64,000 nucleotides of DNA from Anas platyrhynchos (lineage: Eukaryota > Chordata > Aves > Anseriformes > Anatidae), in NCBI RefSeq assembly GCF_047663525.1, contig NC_092613.1:8891501-8955500 (forward strand), given 5' to 3'. The notes below the pieces were generated by a model. The model was given only the letters and a program-made list of their open reading frames with translations. It was not told where the DNA came from and did no database searches. This document shows, piece by piece, positions 32,701 through 44,165 of this stretch. Numbering within the stretch: position 1 is the stretch's first letter; each line of letters opens with the position of its first letter. The position numbers and the translations under genes are program-made.

Positions 32701-35700
32701 TTGGCCATGGGCCAGAACTCATGACTATGGAGCACCTTGCGTCAGAGGTGAGGAAAGAACTATAATTTCGTTTCCAGATTTTCCTATTAATAAGTGAAGA
32801 GTAATCCATATGAACTTAAAAGCATAGTTATGTAATTCTTGGAAAGGAGCAGACTTAAGCTGGCATTTCTCCCGTAAAGAGAATTGTTCCTGATGGCTTT
32901 CAGCCATAGCAAAATGATTGTGTTGTCTTCTTGAAAACCAGAAACTTACAGATTTCTGGTTTTGTTTCTCCCATTTAGTTCAGTTTTCCTCTCAATATCG
33001 TCATGAGCAATCTATGGCTGTTTTCACCTATTGTCAGCAGGTAAGAAAACGTATCCTTGCTGAATATTCCTGTAGTCTCACCCTTAAAAGATGAAAGACC
33101 AGCAGCTATTTCTGATCTTCCCAGAAAAACAGTTATATCATCTCATGGTATAGGCAAAGTCAGTGCTTTGCAGTTAATAGTCAGTTGGGTAATTGAGAGT
33201 AGGCCTTAATTCAGCTTATTGCCTGTGTAACCGTGATGCTTATGTTGTGTAGAAATTAAATGTATTTGAGAAATGATTATTTTCTTTTTTTAAGAGTTCT
33301 TGCCTGGAAACCTTCCACCAATGCCTTAATTCGAACTACTACAGCAGTCACAATGTTTAACGCAGGAATCAAGGTAGCTTCATTTTTTTGTAGTTTCTGG
33401 AGTATCTGACATCTGTCTCTGCAAACCAATATTAAGGTTATAGGTTTTTTTGTCCATCCTAAAATGTAAACAAAGTATCATAGGCAGTAGCTGAAACTGT
33501 CAGTTGTAAACACTTCCCTAGCCTGGATGGGGTCTTGCTTTTGTGAGCATAGGTCAGGCCTACCACCATTTGAGTAAAGTTAGCATGCACCTTGGACTGG
33601 GAGAAAACAGGTTCTGCCTGATAGAGCCAGATCTTGCCCTGATAAAGAGGTGTAGCTGTCCAAAAATACTATAACCCTGGAAAATAAACAGGCTATTTGA
33701 TGTGTCTCTGAATGAATCTGTTACTCAAAGCATTGATACAGTGGCTGAACAGTGACACTAAGTGGCTGGGAGAGAAGTAACACCCTGGTTTGTTTGTTTA
33801 TTTATTTATTTATTTATAAAGATCATACCTTTATGTTTTGACAAAAGTATAAATATTTGTTTTGTTGAAAAGAAGAGTTAGGTGTCCTTAGTAACATACT
33901 TAAATGACTTACGTGTCTCATGCTTGGGGAAAAGCAATGGGACAATAAACTAAAAATATTGTTTCAAAAAAATTCCTGAAATTTCTCAATACAAGGTTTC
34001 TCAAGGGAGGTGTCTCATCTGAAGAAGAAGGCACGGCTAACTTCATTTTTGTTGAATCAAGGAATATTTCTTTTTGTAGTTATCTGCATTATAAATGAGA
34101 TGTGCAGTATTTGAATATCGAGCACAGGAAGATGTCACATTTATGTTAGTGGCAACAGTGATGCATTAATCTGTGGGGCCTGGAGTGGTTTGAGCAGTTT
34201 CTGAGTTTGCAGTTGGCATTTTAATCAGTTTTTAACTTTCTTTTATGTTTTGGTCTTTTTTTCCGTAGCCAAATGTCATCCCATCTTCTGCAAAAGCAAC
34301 TGCGAACTTCCGGATCCACTCCGCAGAGAAAGCCACTGAGGTACTTACTGCCTGCACAATTAGTTAAGGTTTTCCTCCCAGCTAGGATAACTTACTTTTT
34401 TGTTCACAAGTGCAATAGAGTTTGTTTAGAACAACCTTCTTAGAAATTCTGTATAGATTCCAAGTGTCTTCTTACTGTGGCACAGAGCAAGAGGCAGACC
34501 ACACTTGAAATTGTGCCTTGCAGTTACATTGAGTAGATTTTAGACCTTTTCTTGTGCCAAAGAGCAGAGTTGTGATTATGGAATGGAACTAAACTGAAGG
34601 CTTGTGATCTGTGAGAATGGGGGGGTCTTAAACACCTTGGTAGGAATGGCGTGCCTGCCCAGCCAAGTACAGCTGTGATACGTTATCAGTAAACAATATC
34701 TTCCCTTTGGGAACCCTTGAAAGTTTCTCTTCTCTGGAAGCTTTTTCTGGACTGTGTTCACTTAGGTGACCCAACTACCAAGTTGGGCAGGTTGACAACA
34801 TGCTGTTCAGGGCTGAAGCAGTTTAGGAGCACCTTGAGACAGTGATGTGCATCTGATTGCACTGGACCAAAAGTATTAGATTAAGTATCAGCCATCCACT
34901 GAAAAAGAAGAGAGACTGGCACACAGTTTCAAGTTGGCAGTTCATAGACAAACGTTTACTGCAAGGTGGAACTTATGCTGATATTTAGAAAGGGTGGTCT
35001 CTCATTTCTTTTCTTTTATATTATTCTTAATCTCTGTGGTCTACCCTAGGTGTTAGAGATAGTTAGAAACACCGTTGCTGATGACAGAGTGAAGATTGAC
35101 GTAGTAGAGGCCTTTGATCCGCTTCCCGTCAGTCCATGGGATGACCAGACGTTTGGAGTCCATGTTTTTCAAAGAACCGTTCTGGATACTTTCCCAAATG
35201 TTGACAGCGTAGTTCCAGGTAACAGCAAGCACATGATGGTTATTGTTTCCTCTCCAGCTTCCGCCCTGCTTTTCTCTGCCCCCACCCCCCAGTATCTCCT
35301 TGTTTCCATTTGCTGTGTATTTCTCCACCCCAGCTGTTAACTGCTGGAAACAGTTGTTTTTTCCTCCTTTACTCAGTTCCCTCTTTATGTTTTAGTGGTT
35401 TATGTTGTTTTTTTAGTAGTGGAAGTAAAAAAGCAAACAGGATACTGACAGAAACAATGAGCCTTGAATTTAACTCTCTGCAGATACAAAGCAATCTCTT
35501 CAGAGAAGAAAGGAATTGTGAGGGAAAGTAGGAGATCGTCTTTCTTTAGCTCTTCTTTTATTGTTTTCTTAGCTGGCAAAGCCGTTCCTGCTTTCCTGTA
35601 TTATTCCTTATGATCCCAGCCCCTTCCCTTGCTCGCGGCTCCTTCCTATTTCTGTATGGTTTGTTGGACTGCAGTTTGAAGCTTAAACTTCTGGGGAGGC

Positions 35701-36945
35701 TGGGTATCATAGCTGCTCTTAGCGTGATTGAATCGCATGCTCAGCTCCTCATGTTCAAAAAAGAGAGAACGTTGTTCTTCCAGGGTGTCCCAATAAATCG
35801 TTTTGGTGATTTTGTTCTCGGTGTAGCTAGGGGTCAAATAGAACAGTTATCAGATGCCTTTCCCTTCTCCTGGGAAAAGTGTGTGTCATCGAGTTGCTGC
35901 TCTTGTGCCCAGTAAACCTGGGGTTTGTTTTCCAGGCACGTGTATCGGAAACACAGACAGCAGGCATTTCACTAACGTCACAAATGCCATTTATCGATTT
36001 AACCCACTGATCTTGCAGTCAGATGATCTTCCCAGGTACTGTGTTCTTTCTGCATGTGGGCAGCTGTTAGGGGTGGGGACTAGCGAAAGAGAAAATCGAT
36101 AGGCGTTGGGCAGAAGGAAACCCAGCCTTGTATACCTTGGCATGGTGGTGGTGTTGCCGCGCCTTCTGTAAGGCCGCTCATTTCCTGCATGCTTGGGTGC
36201 TGCACAAACAGGGGATGATAATGACACTGGGAGAGTGTTAGCCCTCACTCTTCTTTACTTCAGATGGGAACAAGGCCTCATTCAGGTGTCCCCCTGAGTA
36301 GCTTGGCGATGCGGTGAGGCTGACTGGATCCTTTATGTAGTGTAAGAGATTTATCCCTATGTTTGGACACATGGCGCTGAATTTATTTGTTCTTTAAAGT
36401 TAGAAATTAAGTTTCCTGGGGTAAAGAGACAGTAAAGAACACCAACAGGCAAGGCTTTGTTTCTTTATTTACTATGTAGTAGATTCCTCATTCTACTGAG
36501 GTGCAAATGTTATAGGAGTGCCTCGTAGCTGTACAGGACCGTGACATAAAGGGCCAAGAGCTTCGCAGAGACTTGGAATAACAGTTTTTCCATGTATACC
36601 CCCAGCTTAGTTTTTGTGCTCTGAGCCTTAAAATCAGTAAGTTATTTTGGTTACCCTGAGGAACAGACATAGCAGTTGCAGTATTTGTCGTGTATTCCTG
36701 CGTTTTTATGCTGTGCATTTATTTATGAAGTGAAACAGGCAAGTAGGATGCTGGATGTATGCAGGTGGGTCACAAATGCATGCTGCAATGAAAAACATTC
36801 TTCTCTTTCTACCAGGATCCATGGGTTGAATGAGAGAATCTCGGTTGAGAATTACGAGAAACAGGTCGAGTTTCTCTTTCAGCTGATTAAGAACTGTGAT
36901 ATTGAGAAGCTTCCGGAGCCTCACGCAAACTCCCATGAGCTGTGA
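26484..36945 (+). CDS. PM20D1: PM20D1, secreted M20-family N-acyl amino acid synthase/hydrolase (13 exons, complete)
   Basis: M20 metallopeptidase-fold enzyme. In mammals secreted PM20D1 condenses fatty acids with amino acids, and hydrolyses the products, giving N-acyl amino acids that uncouple mitochondria. Joined exons give 524 aa (human 502): 26484-26709, 28393-28479, 29045-29277, 30301-30387, 31195-31328, 31755-31874, 32672-32747, 32979-33040, 33295-33373, 34269-34340, 35050-35218, 35936-36035, 36816-36945. Residues 10-14 are five Arg, followed by a hydrophobic segment (about 15-37) that is a signal peptide or anchor. Metal-site residues of the family are all present: H144 ([11 protein letters not shown]), D176 ([10 protein letters not shown]), E210/E211 (GHDEE), D237 (LLDEG) and H484 ([10 protein letters not shown]). 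The ATG at 26484 has a good context and precedes the hydrophobic segment; an upstream in-frame ATG at 26307 lies in the promoter. Neighbours SLC26A9 and SLC41A1 match mammalian order. Confidence 0.97.
26710..28392 (+). other. PM20D1: PM20D1 intron 1
   Basis: The first 170 bases continue the CpG island, then ordinary AT-rich intron. No exon or repeat recognised. Confidence 0.7.
28393..28479 (+). CDS. PM20D1: PM20D1 exon 2
   Basis: Residues 76-104 plus one base: [20 protein letters not shown]. Acceptor cttgaag is short of pyrimidines next to the AG, but the frame and homology support it. Confidence 0.92.
29045..29277 (+). CDS. PM20D1: PM20D1 exon 3 (metal ligands H144, D176)
   Basis: Residues 105-182. 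Holds [15 protein letters not shown] and [11 protein letters not shown], the two most conserved M20 metal-site motifs. Donor ATA|gtacgt. Confidence 0.96.
30301..30387 (+). CDS. PM20D1: PM20D1 exon 4 (catalytic E210, metal E211)
   Basis: Residues 183-211, ending GIGHDEE, which carries the family's general base and next metal ligand. Confidence 0.95.
31195..31328 (+). CDS. PM20D1: PM20D1 exon 5 (metal ligand D237)
   Basis: Residues 212-255 plus two bases; [19 protein letters not shown] carries the metal-binding Asp. Confidence 0.95.
31755..31874 (+). CDS. PM20D1: PM20D1 exon 6
   Basis: Residues 256-295 plus two bases: start of the lid/dimerisation domain, including [20 protein letters not shown]. 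Confidence 0.95.
32672..32747 (+). CDS. PM20D1: PM20D1 exon 7
   Basis: Residues 296-321: [20 protein letters not shown]. Phase 2 start, phase 0 end; divergent from human but in frame. Confidence 0.9.
32979..33040 (+). CDS. PM20D1: PM20D1 exon 8
   Basis: Residues 322-341 plus two bases: [20 protein letters not shown], aligning with human FPFPVNIILSNPWLF. Acceptor atttag, donor CAG|gtaaga. Confidence 0.93.
33295..33373 (+). CDS. PM20D1: PM20D1 exon 9
   Basis: Residues 342-368: the conserved [18 protein letters not shown] segment of the M20 dimerisation domain. Confidence 0.94.
33796..33818. repeat. TTTA tetranucleotide microsatellite
   Basis: About five TTTA units after a TTTG pair, within the PM20D1 intron between exons 9 and 10. 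Confidence 0.85.
34269..34340 (+). CDS. PM20D1: PM20D1 exon 10
   Basis: Residues 369-392: [20 protein letters not shown], the M20 family NVIP...A..N.R motif. Confidence 0.95.
35050..35218 (+). CDS. PM20D1: PM20D1 exon 11
   Basis: Residues 393-448 plus one base: [20 protein letters not shown] then [12 protein letters not shown]. Acceptor ccctag, donor CAG|gtaaca. Confidence 0.95.
35936..36035 (+). CDS. PM20D1: PM20D1 exon 12
   Basis: Residues 449-481 plus two bases: [20 protein letters not shown]. The GNTDSR-F motif belongs to the second half of the catalytic domain. Confidence 0.95.
36816..36945 (+). CDS. PM20D1: PM20D1 exon 13 with stop (metal ligand H484)
   Basis: Residues 482-524 with TGA at 36943-36945. 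Begins [10 protein letters not shown], whose His is the final metal ligand; the tail ends HANSHEL. Confidence 0.95.
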
Positions 36946-38430
36946 GACAAAAAGCCTGAGCGGAGCAGCTCCTGAGGTGGACTCTGGGATGACAGAGGTC
37001 TGGGCTGTAAGCAGCAGTTGTGTGTTGCATATTGAGCAATGTCAGGAATGTGATTTTACATATTGTGGTTGGCACACAGATGGAAAAACTGCAGGTTGAT
37101 GATTTAGCCAAACGCACGGTTTGCTGTAAAGTCACAAGAACATGGATAAAACACAACAAATATTCCAGATTTCTGTGCCTCCCTGATCTTACATGCAGCC
37201 GTTAATCTGATGGTATTAAATTTTTTAGCACGTTCTTTAATCTTTAAGCCTCTGAAATAGGTAGTCACTTAAAAATCAAAGCTATAATTGGCAGTCACTT
37301 GTACATCGTTATAAGAAGATAATCTTCCTCTGTGTGCTTTTGACAAACTCTGCTTTTACAGTTAATTGATTTTCACAAATGATGTGTCTGTCAGAAACTC
37401 ATGTAAAAGGTACACAAAGGGCGTTAGGTGTGATGTAACTGGGTAGAGTTGCACTGAGTTTGTTGCACTGATGATGGGGTAGGCTTCTGCCCCAGGTGAT
37501 TCTCTCAACCAGCATTTACAGAATCGACTTGATCCTGTCATTTCTCCCATGCATGCACTGATTTCTGACTGTAGCTTGAAATACTGAGCTTCAGGAGTTC
37601 TAGCTATGTTGCTTTACAATATGTTGCTCTGATCTCAGAGGTGCAAAAAACTTTTCTTCCTGTCTTTTCTGTGACTTTTTTCCTCTCCTTCTCTGGTAAG
37701 ACCCCCAGGCTGTGTTGTGCAGCTGTGTCAGAGCAAGGAATCCTGACTTTAAATAAGAAACTACATCAGAAACTTAATTGTGAAAGCAGGCAAAGCCCAT
37801 CAGTTTATTCCTGTTTGGTGGGAGCAGAGTTTTCTCTATCCCTTCATGGCCTGCTTTAACGCTTTTCACATTGCCTGCCACTTCTATTGAATTGGCTCTT
37901 TGGGAATCCAACAACACCAATAGCCTGTCTACTCTGTTTTATTTCATCTTGCACTTCTTGCACTAGCATGCCCAGTTTTGTTAGCATTAAAAGGGTAAGT
38001 ATTCTTTTGGCCTTGCTAGTGTCTTTAGTTAGAGTTATTGATACTCATTAAACAATTAAGGACTAGATGTTAGCCAAGGTTAAAACTGTGTTAAAACTGC
38101 TTTGTTGCACTGACATGCAGACTCTGTGCTAAGGAAGGAGGCAAACCTTGCCCTGTTGCAGAGATGTGTGTGTTTTTCAGTTGAACACTGGAATGGGTGG
38201 TTATTCTGCTTTTCATTCACTGTAAAATGTGCTGGAATGTAGAGGAAATATCCTGAAATGTATCCTGAAAACCAATGATGGAACTGTGATTCCTATTATT
38301 TCCATTCACCATTCTCTATTTATTTGCTGTCTGATCTTATCAGTGTGGCCAATGGGCTGAAGTTGTATCAAGCTACTAAATAATTGAAACCAGGTTGGCA
38401 TTTTTGTCTAATAAAACAAGGAATGAAGCT
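36946..38430 (+). other. PM20D1: Probable PM20D1 3'UTR
   Basis: AT-rich, no ORF. The first canonical AATAAA after the stop is at 38410, so a 3'UTR of about 1.5 kb is plausible; further AATAAA at 38801 and 38858 could be used instead. Confidence 0.4.
38410..38415 (+). terminator. PM20D1: Candidate PM20D1 polyadenylation signal
   Basis: AATAAA, the first canonical signal downstream of the PM20D1 stop codon. No strong GT-rich element follows at once. Confidence 0.4.
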
Positions 38431-38906
38431 TCTTTTCTTGATTATTACTTAGTCTCTTAATGTAGCTTTATATTTGCAATGAAGTCGTTTCCACACCTGA
38501 TTCTGCACTGGAACAAGCCATAAAGTTTCCATCAAAACAAACCCACATATTTTCCAGCCTGCTTTAATCTTTGTACCCTTCCTGGTGTTCTTTATTTTTG
38601 TACAAAAATTAACTAACTGTTTATGCATTACTGGCTAGTAAATAGCTTGGGTCTTTCATGGTTTATTGCGTTTAGTCTGTGTGTCCTAATGTCACTAATT
38701 TGTTTAGCCGCGAGTCTATAGCTCTTTTGTGGAGGTGTCATTTCTCTTGCAACCTTCTGTTGCATACACAGCAAAAGTGATTTGTCAGGCTATGGCACAG
38801 AATAAAATACGTCCCCGGGAGTGGGAGCTGGAGGGAAGTTTTCCTCTGACAAGCCTCAATAAAAAGGTCTGAGTCTAAAGCCTTCGCTTTGACCATGGCT
38901 GTAGGG

Positions 38907-39025
38907 GGCCAGTGCTGGTTAACATCTTCGTTAATGACCTGGATGATGGGGCAGAGTGGGTCCTAATTAAGACTGCAGATGATACAAAACAGAGAGGAAT
39001 GGTTGATGCACCTGAAGCTGGTGTT
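38907..39025 (+). repeat. CR1 LINE reverse-transcriptase fragment
   Basis: Translates without a stop to about 39 residues including [15 protein letters not shown] and [15 protein letters not shown]. This is the RT palm block of CR1 retrotransposons, with the A-D-D catalytic box intact. Flanks show no further CR1 match, so it is a short, old insertion remnant. Confidence 0.8.
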
Positions 39026-39802
39026 GTGGGCAACATCTCTTGTGTTTCGGTGAGGATTGTTTCTTTAAAGGCCGTTCATTTGAAGATTCATTTTGCTGCT
39101 GAAGGAAGAGAGAAGGGCAAACGGTGCTGGGAAGGCATAATTGTTTTTGGCAGGTACCGTGCAAATGTGTGCCATGAGATTTCATTAATGCAGTTTGTTG
39201 CAGAACCTCATTAAGTGCTGCTTGTCAGCCAGCGCTGAAGTCACGCAGTGCCTCTGCAGCGAGCGAATGTTCAACAGAGCTTTACTGCAAGCTGAAGCCT
39301 CAAAACTCAGTGCTTCAAGCAGGCCTTATCCTCCAGAATCCAATGGTGAAAATTCCTCTCCTCTCCTGATTTTTCCCAGTTATTTCTGATAATGATCTCT
39401 GCTTTTACTTCTGTGCAGCAGCTTTGCCCTTTGTCTTCCTGTCTCACTTCACCAGCTGCCATGCCATGCTTATCTGGCACGGTTCTGAAGGGTTGCTCAG
39501 TGTTTGGGTAGCTGCACGCCTCTCCTGACACAATGGTTTTCTTTCCACCTTATTTTATCATCCCTGTGGTATGTCCTCAAAGAACATGGTACGTCCTCAT
39601 CTTGAGTGGTAATTGAAATCTTAGTGTCACCATGTGAATAATGTAAGGGTGATGCACTGCCCTTTTCTGGTTAGATCATACACAACTTTGCCTTGCATGA
39701 GTAGTTACTTGATAATGTCAAGTACATTGTGACAACACGATTGCTAGCTCTGGTTTATTCTTTTTTTGTAATGACTCACTGTGCTCTAGGCATGTGGAGC
39801 AA

Positions 39803-39828
39803 TTACCTCTGATTCATCAGAGAGGTAA
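39803..39828. repeat. Short inverted repeat
   Basis: Arms TTACCTCTGA and TCAGAGAGGTAA pair with a two-base bulge around a small loop. No gene context; could be chance. Confidence 0.5.
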
Positions 39829-42504
39829 AAGCCTGATTTTCTGCTCTGGAGATGCCTAACGTGGCGTTATATCCGACAGAGTTTTGAACGTTGTTATCAG
39901 TAGTCCACTTTGAGCGTGTTAATGTGTTCCTGTGTTAAGTCAGAGCAACTTCCTTCTCCACCTTTGTAGCCAAGTCCGCAAGCTGCCATTCTTCTGACAG
40001 CACTTACTCAAAGTAACAGCTCTGGAGCCGGCCAGCCGCAGCAGCCTGCTTGCTAGCAGCCCAGCTGATTGGGGGTCATCTGGGTCTGTACTGTGATGGA
40101 GAGAAGGTCACATTCCACACCTGCATTTTCTAAAGAAAGCTCTGTTGCCAGCATCTATTTAAATGGCCTGGTTTATTCTGAGGCCTGAGTGACCATGGGG
40201 AGTTCAGGCACAGAGCTGGAGGAGAAAGCAGGAATGAGGTGTTTACAAAGTTGTTTCCTCCCCTCTTCTATGTGACACTTGCATTCTTGGCTCCTCTTTG
40301 GCTATTTTGTTTGGTATTTCATAGAACTGGTGAACCCATTCTCTCGAGCAGGTGCTGTGAAGGCTCAGGCCGTGCAACTGAGCCCTAGTTTTAGCAATGC
40401 CACAGAGCAGGATGTCCACTGAGGAGCTTGGAGTGTCCCTGGCCGCTGCAGAGAAGCTGTTCCTCGCCTGCAGCTCAGCCTCTGACCTTCGGTGCTGACC
40501 TTCAACAGGCTTCAGTGCACGGACCCTTGCACGGATCCTTGCCGACGCGTGCAGTCCTCATCTGCAGCTCCCCTGCAGAGCTGGCCGGCACGCGGAAGCC
40601 TTTCCAGGCACGTGTTTGTCACTTTGGTCCCCGAGCTCAGGCCCCCACCATAACTGCTTGAAGAAATGCTGCTTCCATGCCCTCTGAGGGCTCTGGTGCA
40701 GCACTGAGCGATGTTGGCGTGCAAACATCAGTGCTCGTAGCAAGGCCTAGAGGCGTTCAGCAGCGCTGCCCGGGGAGTTATTGTCCTCAGCTGAACGCTG
40801 TGTCATCGGAGCTGCCGTGCGGGGGGCTCGGCTCCGCTTTCCGGTTCCACGGCGGAGATAAGAGCCCAGCGTGGCGGGGAAGGGAGGGACCTGCCCCACG
40901 CAGCACAACCCCCCTGATTCAGAGCTGGGGTGGGGGGCCCCAAAGGAAGCTGCAGTCAGGTCTCAGCAGGAAGGAAAATGACCGCATGGAAGGGTGGTTG
41001 ATGCGGGGGGGGGGAGACAAAGAGAAAATGTCCCGATGGATTTACCTCCGTGTTGCTCCAGGCCTGGGCAGGGGGATATGAGAAGTGGCATGCAGGCTGT
41101 GAAATGTATCCCAGGTGGCTCTTCAAACATCTTTTCTTTTATAATTTTAATCCGCCATAATTGCATGATTTACTGCAGGCCTATAAACACTCGGATCGCT
41201 TGAATGCTGTGCCTGAGCTTGCGCTACAAAGCCAGCCACATGGAGGAGCCTGGCTGCAGTTCAGTTCTTTAACGGAGCAATCAAAAAGCTCCTTCCAGCT
41301 CGTGGCAGCAATCCTTTGCTTGGTGACTGTGCTGACTGTGTCAGTGCAGAGGCTCTCTACAGGCTCTCTGTCCAGCCACCACAGCTACACCAGGGCTTTT
41401 TTCGTGTTTTCTGTTTGATAAAGATGATCAGAGAGGAAAGCAGCCGCAGGCTGTTATCACAGACCGACCCAATGGCCTGAGTAAGGGATATGAATTCTTC
41501 CAGAAAGCCCAGAGGGGAGAACCAGAAGGTTTTATCCACGTTCTAACTATTTTAGTTGTGCTGCAGTCACTACAGCTGCCATGTACGTGTCTAACCTGCC
41601 TGTAAACCTACTGGCCTACCTGCTGCTCTTTGTCTCGCATCAGTTTGGGTCTGATTCCAGCCTGCCCGACAAGCTGTGTAAGTACTCACGAGTGGTAACG
41701 AGCCCCGGAGCACTTTTGTCTTTCCAAGTCACTTAATCCAGTGTCTCATCTTTTGGGAAGCGACAGGATCCTTGTGGAGCAGGATGTCGTGGGGAGTTGA
41801 GGTGAGTCTCCTCGATCCACCCCAGCAGCCCTGTGGTGTGAGTCCTTTTTTCAGCCTGAGCTCAGATGCAGCTGAGCTGACAGCTTACGTCCGGAGCACT
41901 GCAGCAGTGCGAGGCATGGCCTCGGTCCCTCCGTGGCAGGTGTCCGTGCTGCCGCTGGGGCAGCAGCTGTTGACACAGGAACCGCTGGCCTCCCGAACGC
42001 AGGAAGCGAGCACTTCCAGCTCCCCTCTGTCAGGTGCTCTCACGTGGCAAAAAAACAAACCCTAGGGACCTACCTGACCAGGGATGAGCTGTGTTTGCTG
42101 CAGCAGGCACAGCGCGTGGGTGACATGTGAACGCAGCTGCAAGAGGTGAGCATTTGGGCCTGTGAAAGGATGGTGGTGGGTTTTGTTTGCTTCCAGGCTG
42201 GTAAAACAGAACTCTGTGGCTCCCAGATCAGGACCAGATTAGGGTCAGCTTCTGATGTTGCCTGCCTTCCTGAACTGCTTTGCTCAGGACTGACCTCTGT
42301 AGGGGTAGGTCGTTATCCACAACTACTTGGTCTCAGTTTCTGTGTTGAGATTCCTGGTTACAAGAAGTTAAGAACTGGGTTCCCCTGGAGTCCTTGGTGA
42401 GAGGTGGCTGGGACTCGATTCAAATTGGCTTTAGGAGCTGACAGTGGTGGAGCTAGAACAGACAGCAAAGGGTCAGGACCTCTTAGGACACTCAAACTCT
42501 GTGA

Positions 42505-42580
42505 TAGGTTTTTACTTTGAATGACTTTGGCCAAATCACTTTATTTTGCTCGATCCTTGTATGAAAAGGAGAAAATTATG
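42505..42580 (+). repeat. Possible MIR-like SINE remnant (forward)
   Basis: TGACTTTGGCCAAATCACTT, then CTCGATCCTTGTATG and AGAAAATTAT follow the MIR core order. Short and diverged. Confidence 0.4.
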
Positions 42581-43509
42581 CCAGGCACCTTTGGGCTTTC
42601 TAGGCCAAAACTGTGCTGTGTGACAGCTTGGCAGTGCTAAAGCCGTGTGGCTGCTGGAAAGCACACGGGCACGTGGTTCCATGACCTGCTGCAGCTCCGT
42701 GGTGAGTTGTTTCCTTTCCAAGGACTCGTTACCTTTGGTACCTGCTGCCCCGCAACTGGAAACCCATTTCCTGCCCTTTCATCCCCTGCCTTTCTGATCT
42801 CTGCGCGTCAGCTAGCTGCTGGGGATTTTATCTATTTCTGTTTTCTTGTCTCATGCGGCTTTTGTCTTCACGCTTCCACTTCCTGAGCGCGCAGCTGGCC
42901 GAGTGTTAATCAACAAGGTCACGTTTTGGTGGGCCTTGTTTTCATGGGGGTGGGGAAAGAACGGCTGCTCCGGGGGAGGTGTGGGTTTTCCAAGTCAGGA
43001 AGGAAAGATGAAGGCAGAAAGAGAGCCTCAGGGACCAGGTTTGTTTGGACAAAGGAAAGCAGAGGCTAGGGTTGGAGGCAGGATTTGGGGCTGCCCACTC
43101 CAGGGCTGTGGAACTGTGCTGCCGCTGTGGTTCAGACACCAGCTCTGGACGGCCCAAGTTCTCCTCTGTGTCTTTTTGTCAGTGCCTCATCAGGAGGTCG
43201 CCAGGGTTAAATTACTGCCAGTGCTCGTTATCCTTTGAGACAGGGGATTCAGTGGCCCTGGCAGCAGCCAGGTCCAAAACCCGGCGCCTTCCACCGGTTC
43301 CTGCAGCGCCGCTGCCTGCCCCAGGAGCGTTCCGCGGGGAGCCTCGTCCCGGAGCTTTTAGGGCCAGAGGAGACGCGCGGGCCCCGGCGGCTTCATCCCA
43401 GCCGCCCCCGGGCCGAGCCGAAAACCAGAGGGAGCCAGCGGGGGGGGGGCTGGGGGAGCCGCCCCCGGGCACTCGCAGCCCCCGCTTGGCGGGACAGCGC
43501 GCGCCGTGG

Positions 43510-43547
43510 CCCCGCCCACCAGAGCCCCGCCCACCTAAGCCCCGCCC
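43510..43547. promoter_or_regulatory. SLC41A1: Three GC boxes with 15-bp spacing
   Basis: CCCCGCCC occurs at 43510-43517, 43525-43532 and 43540-43547, each 15 bases from the last. Sp1/KLF-type sites upstream of the SLC41A1 leader. Confidence 0.6.
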
Positions 43548-43649
43548 CTCGCTCCCCGCCCCACCCCCCCGGGCGTTCCCTCCCCTCTGCGCGGGCAGCG
43601 GCGCCGGGAGGGGGGGGCGGTGCCGCGCGTGACGCCGCTCCCGCCCGGA

Positions 43650-43710
43650 CCAATGGGGGCGGCGCGCGGCGCGCGGGGGCGGGGCCAGCAGTGGCGGGCG
43701 GTGATGTCAG
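43650..43710 (+). promoter_or_regulatory. SLC41A1: Candidate SLC41A1 core promoter (CCAAT, GC box, CRE-like)
   Basis: CCAAT at 43650-43654, GGGGGCGGGGCC at 43675-43686 and TGATGTCA (CRE-like, one mismatch) at 43702-43709 lie in a TATA-less CpG island (about 43260-44150). Transcription probably starts between 43710 and 43800 (inference). Confidence 0.5.
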
Positions 43711-44165
43711 GGCGCGCCGCGGCGCGGGAGCGGGAGCGGAGCGGAGCCGGCGGCGGGTGCGGGACGGGCACCGGGGGGGCGGGGGCACCGGGCGGGCCGG
43801 GGGACGCGGCACGGGGCAGTCCCGGCCCGGAGGGCTGAGCGCCGGGCTGGGCAGCGCAACCCGGGGCCGCCGCCGCTCCCCGGTTTTGGTAACCGGGGGC
43901 TGCTCGTCCCCGCTGCCCGGCGGTGCGCGGGGTTCCGCCGGGGCTGCGGCGGCCGGGCCGGGCCGGGCGGGGAGCTGCGGGCCGTGCCCGTTGTCCCCGG
44001 GGGGATTTCGGCCCCTGGCACCGCATCGCGGCCCCCCCCGGTGCCTGCCGGGGCTGCGAGAGGAGGCCCGGGCAGCGGCGCGGCTGCCGACGTGTCGTGT
44101 GCTGGACGGGGCGGTGTGCGCGGAGCCGCAGAGCCCAGCAGAGCGGTTTTTTCCCTGTGTTTCAG

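Larger units (their letters stand above)
39030..43490. other. Intergenic DNA between PM20D1 and SLC41A1
   Basis: No gene recognised. Contains an inverted repeat (39803), an AT-rich block near 41130-41230 that resembles a conserved non-coding element, and a possible MIR-like remnant near 42505-42580. GC content rises steeply after 43250 into the SLC41A1 CpG island. Confidence 0.6.
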
